Both the position numbers and the translations under genes were made by a program. Positions 8,299-16,275 of a stretch of DNA of 64,000 nt are shown piece by piece; the first letter of the stretch is position 1; every line of letters begins with the position of its first letter. Source of the DNA: Berkiella sp964496435 (GTDB lineage: Bacteria > Pseudomonadota > Gammaproteobacteria > Berkiellales > Berkiellaceae). The stretch covers positions 1 to 64,000 of the forward strand of contig CAZBZP010000003.1 of NCBI GenBank assembly GCA_964496435.1, in the 5' to 3' direction. The notes under the pieces were generated by a model. It was not told the DNA's origin and searched no databases. It saw only the letters and a list, made by a program, of their open reading frames with translations.

Positions 8299-10572
8299 AT
8301 GGCTGCTTTTGATATCCCTCACACAGATCGTACAACCAAAACCCTCGTCATTATCTTATTGGCTGTTATCATTAGTTGTTGGACTACAATGATTTGGTCT
8401 ACATATCGCACTTACCAGGGAGCACCACCCTTGCCCGAGATGATAGTTTCTGAAACAGGGACAACTATCATGACTAAAGAAAACATTATTCAGGGTAAAG
8501 CAGGTTTTCAAAAAGCTGATCTCATGGATTATGGTAGTCTTTATGGGATGGGCTCCTATTTTGGCGAAGATTACACAGCTCAATATTTAGTTGAGCTTGC
8601 GCAAGAAGTTATGGCAAACATAGCCAATCAAAAATATCATAGCCCCTTAAGTTCGCTCACAGAACACGAAAAAAATGCGATACAAGATGAAGCTAAAAAA
8701 CTATTAAAAGGAATTCAACTAACTCCGCATACTGTTACGATTCCCGAGGTGGTTAGTCATTCTGTTAAATTATTAGAGAATAAAATCTCTCATGAACTTT
8801 TAACAGACAGATTTGAAAAAGGCTGGGGAAAAGCTGCCAGTTTAAACCAACAAGAAGCAGCCCAAACGGCGGATTTTATTCTCTATTGCGTTTTAACGAC
8901 CGTTGCAAATCGTCCTGGCAAAACTTTTTCCTGGACAAATAATTGGCCACCAGAACCAATCGTAGGCAATACGCCAACAACTGAAACATTTGTCTGGTCT
9001 TGGGCTTCACTCACCTTACTATTTTTTGCAATAGGCGTAGTCATCGTAATATTTAGACTTTACATAGACCATCCGCATGATGGAATAAATAATGATTCTA
9101 TTTTACATACATTTTCAACGCTAACACCCAGCCAATTAGCGCTTGGAAAGTACTTTGTTGCTGTCGCATTGCTTTTGTTAGTTCAGATAGCCGCAGGCAC
9201 TATGATGGCGCACTATTATGCAGAAAGAGAAGGATTTTATGGGATTAATATTACGTCCTATTTGCCTTTTGCATTTTTAAGAAATATTCATATTCAGGCA
9301 CCAATTGCATGGATTGGCCTTGGTTGGATAGGATCTGCCTTATTATTAGCCCCTTTAATTGGGAAAAGAGAACCTTCAGGCCAAAAATTTCTTGTTAATT
9401 TACTTTTTTGGGTTACTGTCATTGTTGTTGGTGGGGCTATCATTGGAAATTATCTTGGGATTATTGGGGTAATACAAAAACATTGGTTCTGGTTTGGTAA
9501 TCAGGGCTTGTCCTATATTGAATTAGGAAGATTTTGGCAAATCCTCTTTTTTATTGGTCTAATCGCATGGAGTTTGATAATGCTACGAACCATGTGGCCA
9601 ACAATGAAAAGTTTATTTAGTTGGAAATCAATTTATAGTTTATTTCATGTTGAGCATTTGTTGTGGTATAGCATCTTAGGGATAGCTTTCCTTTATGCCT
9701 TTGGCATGATTCCGTTAACAAAGATCCATCCTTCTTTTACGTTAACAGATTTTTGGCGTTGGTGGGTAGTTCATCTTTGGGTTGAATGGGCATTTGAGTT
9801 ATTTGTAGCTGCGATTACGGGCTATTTCTTGATGGCAGTTGGGTTAGTATCTCGTCAACTTGCAGAACGTGCAGTGATATTTGAATGGATATTGATCCTA
9901 GGAAGTGGCATTTTGGGTACAGGACACCATCTTTTCTGGGCCGGTGAACCAGAATTGTGGCTTTCTATAGGAACAGTATTTTCATTTTTAGAAGTATTGC
10001 CACTTTTTTTACTCATATTAGAAGCCGTACAACAGTACTTACATCTAAATCAAAGTAAAGAATTCCCATATCGTTTAGCTTTTCTATATATTTTAGGAGC
10101 TGCTTTTTGGAACTTTGTCGGAGCAGGTGTTTTTGGCGGTGCAACTATTAATGCACCTTTAGTTAATTACTATGAACATGGCACTTTTTTGACCCTCAAT
10201 CATGCTCACACGGCCATGTTTGGTGCATTCGGTCTGTTAGCTTTAGGTCTCATCTACCTGTCATTACGTTATATGACAGGTACAAGATTTGTCTGGTCTG
10301 ACAAGCCCGGAATATGGGCATTTTGGCTATATAATATTGGTTTAGTAATGTGGATTTTATTAAATTTCTTTCCAATTGGTTGGCCACAATTAATTGCAGC
10401 TTATGAACAAGGTTACGCCTACGCAAGAAGCTTAGAGTTTTATAATAAAACACTTTTTTGGCAATGGATGCGCATGCCGGGTGATATTGTATTTGCAATT
10501 GGAGCTTTATTAATGGCATGGGATTTCATTGCTAAAGTTACTTTGCTTCGAAAATACAATATGTATAGATGA
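8299..10572 (+). CDS. norB: Quinol-dependent nitric oxide reductase (qNor)
   Basis: 757 residues from ATG 8299; AAGGA at 8288-8292 is better spaced for this ATG than for the one at 8293. qNOR reduces two NO to N2O with quinol electrons at the inner membrane. The N-terminal hydrophobic helix is followed by a periplasmic cytochrome-c-like domain without a CxxCH motif (EIVSETGTTIMT, QGKAGFQKADLMDYGS), then about 12 further helices of the haem-copper oxidase fold, including GTGHHLFWAGEPELW and LNHAHTAMFGAFG with haem and non-haem iron histidines. Length matches qNORs of about 750-770 residues. It is divergent from the globin operon. In pathogens this enzyme protects against host NO (known). Confidence 0.95.
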   Translation: MAAFDIPHTDRTTKTLVIILLAVIISCWTTMIWSTYRTYQGAPPLPEMIVSETGTTIMTKENIIQGKAGFQKADLMDYGSLYGMGSYFGEDYTAQYLVELAQEVMANIANQKYHSPLSSLTEHEKNAIQDEAKKLLKGIQLTPHTVTIPEVVSHSVKLLENKISHELLTDRFEKGWGKAASLNQQEAAQTADFILYCVLTTVANRPGKTFSWTNNWPPEPIVGNTPTTETFVWSWASLTLLFFAIGVVIVIFRLYIDHPHDGINNDSILHTFSTLTPSQLALGKYFVAVALLLLVQIAAGTMMAHYYAEREGFYGINITSYLPFAFLRNIHIQAPIAWIGLGWIGSALLLAPLIGKREPSGQKFLVNLLFWVTVIVVGGAIIGNYLGIIGVIQKHWFWFGNQGLSYIELGRFWQILFFIGLIAWSLIMLRTMWPTMKSLFSWKSIYSLFHVEHLLWYSILGIAFLYAFGMIPLTKIHPSFTLTDFWRWWVVHLWVEWAFELFVAAITGYFLMAVGLVSRQLAERAVIFEWILILGSGILGTGHHLFWAGEPELWLSIGTVFSFLEVLPLFLLILEAVQQYLHLNQSKEFPYRLAFLYILGAAFWNFVGAGVFGGATINAPLVNYYEHGTFLTLNHAHTAMFGAFGLLALGLIYLSLRYMTGTRFVWSDKPGIWAFWLYNIGLVMWILLNFFPIGWPQLIAAYEQGYAYARSLEFYNKTLFWQWMRMPGDIVFAIGALLMAWDFIAKVTLLRKYNMYR

Positions 10573-10657
10573 ATCGTTTCGCCATTGCTAGGATATATTA
10601 TTCTTCTATTCAGCACGCAGGATCTTAAATTTTCCAAATAACAGTTTTTTTAGAGGG

Positions 10658-10928
10658 CTATTTTTCTTCTAACATATGAGCCAATAACTCCACAGAATTG
10701 GCAATGATAATTTGCTCATTTTCGGAAAGAGTGTTTAGACTATCATACAAACGATTGTGAATAATGTGAATAAGATGCCCACGGGGGAACTGGCGTTGCT
10801 ATTCTTCCATACAATTGGCTGATAACTGTCCTAGCTTTGCTTGAAATTCTGGTTTAAGACTTAAAAGGTATATTCCGGCCGCATCCGGCTATCTGGGCAA
10901 TCTCACTAACATTTAATTTTATAATAGC
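10658..10928 (-). pseudogene. Remnant of a small HTH regulator, MarR-like tail
   Basis: No intact frame, but minus-strand pieces look like a decayed regulator. LNVSEIAQIAGCGRN reads like an HTH. It is followed in a shifted frame by LKPEFQAKLGQLSANCMEE, an in-frame TAG, then HLIHIIHNRLYDSL and SENEQIIIANSVELLAHM to a TAG at 10658. The last helix resembles the C-terminus of MarR proteins. The rest of 10573-11194 shows nothing else I can support. Confidence 0.35.
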
Positions 10929-11192
10929 CCCCTCAAACGCAATAAAGGAGATATAAGCATGAGACGAAATAACCATGCGTAACAATTAGTGAAGTGTTAA
11001 AGGCATAACGCTGAGTTTAATCGCGGCCACCACGGTCATTGTCAGAAGCTTAAACACCAGTAAAACCACAAAACTCTGTAAGCTTAAATTTCTGAGTAGC
11101 TGCAATTTGGTGCCCCGGCGGTGCCCCAAGCATTTTTTGGTTGGTAGGCTTAAAAAGAAGGGTTGTTAAATTTTCTGATTTTTCCAGGATTT

Positions 11193-11271
<79 letters not shown>

Positions 11272-11516
11272 AAATACTCTTCCCATTTTGAATTTATAGT
11301 TCATACTCTAAACTCAAACTGGTTTGCGTATTCTCTTCCCATTTGAACATCATTGGGATGTCGTTTTAATTCAAAATGGCTCAAGAATAGGGAAGCCATT
11401 TTACAAAAAACTGCTTAGTAAATAAAGCCTTAGACTATCTTTGTAGTAGTTGGTAAGATAAATATGAGCGAACATAATGACCGCCCGTATCGATAAATGG
11501 GATCCAAGGAGAAAGC

Positions 11517-11843
11517 TTAATGATTGTCGCTATCTTCTGATTTCTCTTCTGGCGTGCCATCAAACTTCTCAACACGCACTTTGAGCTTTTGGCCTGGTTT
11601 AAAAGTTACAACGCGCCTGGCGCTAATGGGAATATCTTGGCCCGTCTTGGGATTACGGCCTGGTCTTTCACTTTTATCGCGTAGATCAAAGTTGCCAAAA
11701 CCAGAGATCTTGACTGATCGCCCCTTTTCAAGGGCTTGCCTAATTTCTTCAAATAGTTGCTCAACTAATTCTTTAGCGTCGCGTTTATTTAAATTTAATG
11801 ATTCAGCTAAGCTTTCAGAGATCTCTGCTTTTGTTAAAGCCAT
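11517..11843 (-). CDS. ihfA: Integration host factor subunit alpha
   Basis: 108 residues of the HU/IHF family, with MALTKAEISESLAESL at the start and the family signature GFGNFDLRDKSERPGRNPKTG in the beta arm. PISARRVVTFKPGQKLK supports the alpha subunit. IHF bends DNA as an alpha/beta heterodimer in replication, recombination and transcription. The gene starts 4 bp after pheT, as in other gammaproteobacteria. The acidic C-terminal tail after KVRVEKFDG is somewhat longer than in E. coli. Confidence 0.97.
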   Translation of the reverse strand: MALTKAEISESLAESLNLNKRDAKELVEQLFEEIRQALEKGRSVKISGFGNFDLRDKSERPGRNPKTGQDIPISARRVVTFKPGQKLKVRVEKFDGTPEEKSEDSDNH

Positions 11844-11846
11844 GGG

Positions 11847-13886
11847 TTAATCCCTCAAGTCGGCACTAAATTCCTTTTTCAATCCAGTAACTACAGTCTG
11901 GATAATATCGTCCACTTCTTTATCTACTAGAGTGCGCGATGCATGCTGTAAGATCAACCCCATAGCGATACTTTTTCTTCCAGAATCAATGCCTTTTCCG
12001 GTATAGACATCAAATATCTTCACTTCACGACAGATTTCACCCGCAGATTTTCTAACATAGTTAATTAGACTGTCACTTAACACATTATTATCTACGATAA
12101 CGGCAATATCACGCCTGATCTCAGGAAACTTTGAAGCACGCTCATAAACCGGTAAAGGCTTATGGGTGAATAAATCCATATTGATCTCAAAAAGATATAC
12201 TTGCCCATCTAGGTTAAGTTCTTTACTTAATTTTGGATGCAACTTACCAATAATCCCACACACCTTCGATTGCCAGATTATCTGGGCGCATTGTCCAGGA
12301 TGGCAGACAGAATGATTAGCCGCTTTAAAGGTTAAGGCCTCTTTGTAGCCTAAGAGCTGCCACAAGTTTTCTATATGCTGTTTCATATCATAAAAATCAG
12401 CGGGACGATTTTTAAGATCCCAACTTTCGTTGGCATAATTACCACAGAGAATGCCACCTATTTTACTTTGTTGCTTCAGGTTACCTGACTCTGGTGTGAA
12501 ACATAGCCCTACTTCAAATGCTTTTAATCTTTGTTGCTGTCTGTTTTGATTGTACTGCAGTGTTTTAATCAGCCCAGGCCACATACTAAGGCGCATTTCG
12601 CCCATATCTGCAGAAATAGGATTTAGCAAAGCAAGCGCACTTTGTTCTGGAAATAATTGCTTTTGAAGCGCACTATCCACAAAACTATAAGTAATCACCT
12701 CTTGATAACCAAAATCAACAAATGCACGTTTTATTCTAGCAACATCGACGCTGGTTTCAGATTGGGGAATAAACTGTGAGCTTGTTAATGGCAAATGCAA
12801 AGGAATATTGTTATAGCCCACCATGCGCGCAATTTCTTCGACTAAATCGATTTCAGTGGTGATATCATAGCGATAACTTTTTGGTTTTGTCTTAACTTCA
12901 CTTTCTGAAGAATCGTCAAGGATCTCACAACCAATTCGTTTTAGCATTTCAATCGCTTTAGACCGCTCTAAAGTGATACCTAATATTTTCTTTAATCTGG
13001 CATAACGTAAAGAAATTTCAGTCAACTTAGGTAAGTGCTTTTCACTTTCAACTTGTATGACAGGACCAACTTCACCACCACAAATTTCAATGATTAAGCC
13101 TGTAGCCCTCTCAATTGCTTGCACTTGCAATTGTGAATCTACGCCGCGTTCAAATCGGAAAGAGGAATCCGTATGCAAGCCATATTGCCTTGCTTTGCCG
13201 GCGATCAATGAGGGGGTGAACAACGCGCTTTCTAATAAGATATGTTGGGTATCATCACTCACACCACTATCAAAGCCGCCCATAATCCCTGCAATTGCAA
13301 GAGGGGCTTTGTTATCAGCAATGACCAAGGTATTTTCTTTTAATGTCGCTTCTTGTTCATCAAGCAGTTTGATTTTTTCATTGTCTTTTGCCATTCTGAT
13401 AATGACAGCGCCATTGAGCTTGTCTAAATCAAAAGCATGCATAGGCTGCCCAAGCTCTAGCATGACATAATTGAGCACATCTACCACAGGGTGAATGCTT
13501 CGAATATCACCTTTTTCTAATCGCGCTTGCATCCACGATGGTGTTATGCCTTTTTTAATATTGCGAATTATTCTACCCGCATAACGTGGGCAATTCTCGG
13601 GCGCTTGCAAATCAATTTTAATAGTTTCATTAATATTTTCTGCAATTTTCGCTATTTTTTGTTCTGTCATTGGCACTTGATTGATGGCAGATACTTCTCT
13701 TGCCACCCCCAAGATGCTTAAGCAATCACCCCGATTGGGCGTAAGTTCAATTTCAATTACTGTGTCATTATCTTGTTTTTCGACACTACCAACTTCAAGA
13801 CCCGCCATGGTAAGTTCAGCACATAATTGTTCTGTCGTTAACTTTGGGTTTACCCATTCACGTAACCATTGTTCACTGAATTTCAT
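11847..13886 (-). CDS. pheT: Phenylalanyl-tRNA synthetase beta subunit lacking the tRNA-binding (EMAP-type) domain
   Basis: 679 residues, against about 790-800 in relatives. The N-terminal strand MKFSEQWLREWVNPKL...MAGLEVGSVEKQ runs directly into DTVIEIELTPNRGDCLS, so the roughly 110-residue OB-fold tRNA_bind domain that normally lies between them is absent, cleanly and in frame. B3/B4 editing domain (HPVVDVLNYVMLELGQPMHAFD, GIMGGFDSGVSDDT), B5 domain, synthetase-like core and the C-terminal FDX-ACB domain (FPEIRRDIAVIVD) remain. With PheS it should form the alpha2beta2 enzyme that charges tRNA-Phe. The gap to pheS is 2 bp. Confidence 0.95.
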   Translation of the reverse strand: MKFSEQWLREWVNPKLTTEQLCAELTMAGLEVGSVEKQDNDTVIEIELTPNRGDCLSILGVAREVSAINQVPMTEQKIAKIAENINETIKIDLQAPENCPRYAGRIIRNIKKGITPSWMQARLEKGDIRSIHPVVDVLNYVMLELGQPMHAFDLDKLNGAVIIRMAKDNEKIKLLDEQEATLKENTLVIADNKAPLAIAGIMGGFDSGVSDDTQHILLESALFTPSLIAGKARQYGLHTDSSFRFERGVDSQLQVQAIERATGLIIEICGGEVGPVIQVESEKHLPKLTEISLRYARLKKILGITLERSKAIEMLKRIGCEILDDSSESEVKTKPKSYRYDITTEIDLVEEIARMVGYNNIPLHLPLTSSQFIPQSETSVDVARIKRAFVDFGYQEVITYSFVDSALQKQLFPEQSALALLNPISADMGEMRLSMWPGLIKTLQYNQNRQQQRLKAFEVGLCFTPESGNLKQQSKIGGILCGNYANESWDLKNRPADFYDMKQHIENLWQLLGYKEALTFKAANHSVCHPGQCAQIIWQSKVCGIIGKLHPKLSKELNLDGQVYLFEINMDLFTHKPLPVYERASKFPEIRRDIAVIVDNNVLSDSLINYVRKSAGEICREVKIFDVYTGKGIDSGRKSIAMGLILQHASRTLVDKEVDDIIQTVVTGLKKEFSADLRD

Positions 13887-13888
13887 TA

Positions 13889-14911
13889 TTATACTCCGTT
13901 AAATTGCTTAAGAACCCTTGAATCATTTTCAAAGAAGGATCTTAAGTCATCCACTTCATAACGAAGCATGGCGAGACGTTCTACTCCCATGCCAAAGGCA
14001 AATCCAGAATAACGCTCGGAATCGATTTTGCCATATTCCAAAACCTTAGGATGGACCATGCCACATCCAAGAATTTCTAACCAGCCTGAGAATTTACAAA
14101 TACGACATCCCTTGCCTTGACATTTAACACAGCTTACATCTACCTCAGCTGAAGGCTCTGTAAAGGGAAAATAATGTGGCCTAAAACGTGTTTCAACCTT
14201 TCTCTCAAAAAAGGCTGATAAAAACGCAGCCAGTGTTCCTTTTAAATCTGCAAAGGTAATATGTTCATCAATCAAAAGACCTTCTACTTGATGAAACATC
14301 GGCGTATGAGTCACATCAAAATCGCAGCGGTACACTCTGCCTGGTGCAATAACCTTCAAAGGAGGCTGCCTTTTTTCCATCGTACGTATCTGCACAGGTG
14401 ATGTATGGGTTCGTAATAATGTGCCATCACCAAAATAAAAAGTATCATGCATGGCTCTGGCCGGATGATGAGAAGGAATATTTAAAGCTTCAAAATTATA
14501 ATATTCTGATTCTACCTCTGGGCCTTCTTCGATAGAGAAGCCAAGTGGCGCAAATAGTTGGCAAATTCTTTCCATGGTGATGGTAATAGGATGTAGGCCA
14601 CCCGTCTCAATCGCTCGGCCTGGCAAAGTCACATCTATTGTTTCACTTTGCAGTTGTCTATCAATATCTTTTTGCGCCATTTGCGCTTTATATTGCGATA
14701 GCAGCTCTTCAATTGTATCTTTGAGCGTATTTACTTTTTGGCCATATTCTTTACGATTTTCAGGCGCAATGTCTTTTAAATTCTTTAAAAGCGCTGTGAC
14801 ATAGCCTTGTTTGCCAAGATACTCCACACGAATTTTTTCAATACTTTGGCTATCTGTGGCATGTTCACAAGCTTGTTTTGCTTTTTCGATTAAATCTCGA
14901 TGGTCGTCCAT
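13889..14911 (-). CDS. pheS: Phenylalanyl-tRNA synthetase alpha subunit
   Basis: 340 residues, normal length. N-terminal coiled coil (about 1-85), then the class II catalytic core with motif 2 region VYRCDFDVTHTPMFHQVEGL, FPFTEPSAEVDVSC and motif 3 GFAFGMGVERLAMLRY. It activates phenylalanine and transfers it to tRNA-Phe with PheT. GGTG lies just before the ATG. A terminator-like hairpin (14938-14966) separates it from rplT, so expression may be attenuated or internally initiated. Confidence 0.97.
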   Translation of the reverse strand: MDDHRDLIEKAKQACEHATDSQSIEKIRVEYLGKQGYVTALLKNLKDIAPENRKEYGQKVNTLKDTIEELLSQYKAQMAQKDIDRQLQSETIDVTLPGRAIETGGLHPITITMERICQLFAPLGFSIEEGPEVESEYYNFEALNIPSHHPARAMHDTFYFGDGTLLRTHTSPVQIRTMEKRQPPLKVIAPGRVYRCDFDVTHTPMFHQVEGLLIDEHITFADLKGTLAAFLSAFFERKVETRFRPHYFPFTEPSAEVDVSCVKCQGKGCRICKFSGWLEILGCGMVHPKVLEYGKIDSERYSGFAFGMGVERLAMLRYEVDDLRSFFENDSRVLKQFNGV

Positions 14912-14937
14912 TCTTACACCTTAAAAAGGCTATTCAC

Positions 14938-14966
14938 CATAAAAAAAGGGAAGTTAGCCTTCCCTT
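14938..14966 (-). terminator. Intrinsic terminator/attenuator-like hairpin between rplT and pheS
   Basis: On the minus strand AAGGGAAG, a short loop and CTTCCCTT are followed by a T-run. It sits where E. coli has the pheST attenuator. The downstream mini-frame MVNSLFKV ending just before pheS is not Phe-rich, so classical PheM-type attenuation is not evident. Confidence 0.7.
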
Positions 14967-15004
14967 TCCATCAGTCTTAAAATTTATTTTCTAAAAATAA
15001 ATTA

Positions 15005-15364
15005 CTAAGCAGCTAAGGCACCTTTTGCTTGTTCAGCAATTTTAGCAAAAGCTGGCTTATCAAATACTGCCAATTCAGCAAGCATTTTACGATCAATTTC
15101 AATGTTCGCAGCATGCAAGCCTGCAATTAAGCGGCTATAGGATATACCGCATTCACGCGCACCGGCGTTAATACGTACAATCCACAATGAACGAAATTGA
15201 CGTTTTTTCTGTTTTCTATCGCGATAAGCATATTGGCCTGCTTTTAAAACTGCTTGATTAGCAGTTTTAATACAACGACTACGGGCGCCGTAATAACCTT
15301 TTGCTTGTTTTAAAATTTTCTTATGACGTTTTTTTGCTGTAACGCCACGTTTTACTCTTGCCAT
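15005..15364 (-). CDS. rplT: 50S ribosomal protein L20
   Basis: 119 residues matching L20: MARVKRGVTAKKRHKKILKQ, AKGYYGARSR, YAYRDRKQKKRQFRSLWI and RINAGARECGISYSRLI. It binds 23S rRNA early in 50S assembly and, in E. coli, represses its own operon. It follows rpmI after a GC-richer 109-bp spacer containing a short hairpin (GGCGT-AGTC-ACGCC on the minus strand). Confidence 0.98.
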   Translation of the reverse strand: MARVKRGVTAKKRHKKILKQAKGYYGARSRCIKTANQAVLKAGQYAYRDRKQKKRQFRSLWIVRINAGARECGISYSRLIAGLHAANIEIDRKMLAELAVFDKPAFAKIAEQAKGALAA

Positions 15365-15473
15365 CTTGTCCTCACATCTAAATCAAATAAATCTCTGAAT
15401 GCCTTCTAACCGTCTTCGTCTGCCGTCGCTTCGCTATGGCGTGACTACGCCGGTCGATTTCGCCCTAAAGGAC

Positions 15474-15692
15474 TCAATCGTAGGGCAACATGCGATGAAC
15501 TAATTTGGCATCGCTATCGCACATCACGCCATTTCTTCTGGCTTGACGCACGGTTTTACTCGTTTGTTTGGTTTTGATGTGATTACGATTAGCACGACGG
15601 AAACGGACCTTACCAGTACCGGTTATCTTGAAGCGCTTAGCTGCACCACGATTGGATTTTAATTTAATTTTGGCTTTATGCTTTCTTGCCAT
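15474..15692 (-). CDS. rpmI: 50S ribosomal protein L35
   Basis: 72 residues, highly basic, with the L35 pattern KAKIKLKSNRGAAKRFKITGTGKVRFRRANRNH. Slightly longer than the E. coli protein (65). Lies 29 bp after infC in the conserved infC-rpmI-rplT order, with AACTCCGC/GCGGAGTT-like SD sequence before the start on the minus strand. Confidence 0.97.
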   Translation of the reverse strand: MARKHKAKIKLKSNRGAAKRFKITGTGKVRFRRANRNHIKTKQTSKTVRQARRNGVMCDSDAKLVHRMLPYD

Positions 15693-15721
15693 AATTTAAA
15701 CTCCGCATTGTTATTTAATGT

Positions 15722-16264
15722 TTATTTTTTAGGAGAAATAACCATGACCAATTGTCGACCTTCGAGTTTGGGTTCTTGATCAACAACACCCGCACTACCC
15801 ATATCAACTTTAATTCGTTCAAGCAGCTTCATACCCAATTCTTTATGGGTAATTTCGCGACCTTTAAAACGAATGGTCACTTTTACTTTATCTCCGCGTT
15901 CTAAGAAGGCGATAAGGTTGCGTAGCTTTACCTTATAATCTCCTTCGTCCGTTACGGGACGTAGTTTTATCTCTTTGAGTTTTTGGATTTTTTGTTTCTT
16001 CTTCGTTTTCTTTTCATCAAACTGGAATTTACCAAAATCCATAATCCTCACGACAGGGGGATCAGCATTGGGTGATACTTCAACCAAATCTAAGCCCATC
16101 AGTTCAGCTTTACGCTGCGCATCCCGTCGACTCATGATACCCGTATGGGAACCAGGCCCTAGAATGCCACTACCTTCCATCGATCCATCTGGATCTACCA
16201 GACGAACGCTTTGTGCGGTAATTGCATCGTTAACACGAACCCGAGATTTCTTCGTTGTATTAAT
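15722..16264 (-). CDS. infC: Translation initiation factor IF-3, ATT start codon
   Basis: 180 residues starting at ATT 16264-16262, with AAGGAG seven bases upstream; an ATG at 16300 in the same frame lies inside thrS. ATT initiation is the classic autoregulated start of infC. N-domain RVRVNDAITAQSVRLVDPDG and MGLDLVEVSPNADPPVVRIMDFGKFQFDEKKK; C-domain KEIKLRPVTDEGDYKVKLRN and KVKVTIRFKGREITHKELG. Compared with E. coli, the loop before SRRDAQRKAELMG is about nine residues longer (GSMEGSGILGPGSHTG). IF-3 binds 30S and prevents early 50S joining. Confidence 0.95.
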   Translation of the reverse strand: MNTTKKSRVRVNDAITAQSVRLVDPDGSMEGSGILGPGSHTGIMSRRDAQRKAELMGLDLVEVSPNADPPVVRIMDFGKFQFDEKKTKKKQKIQKLKEIKLRPVTDEGDYKVKLRNLIAFLERGDKVKVTIRFKGREITHKELGMKLLERIKVDMGSAGVVDQEPKLEGRQLVMVISPKK

Positions 16265-16275
16265 AGCCTTGCTCC

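Noticed and set aside
14912..15004. PheM-type leader peptide for pheST attenuation
   Set aside because: The only short frame (MVNSLFKV) has a single Phe and does not overlap the hairpin in the classical way; only the hairpin is reported.
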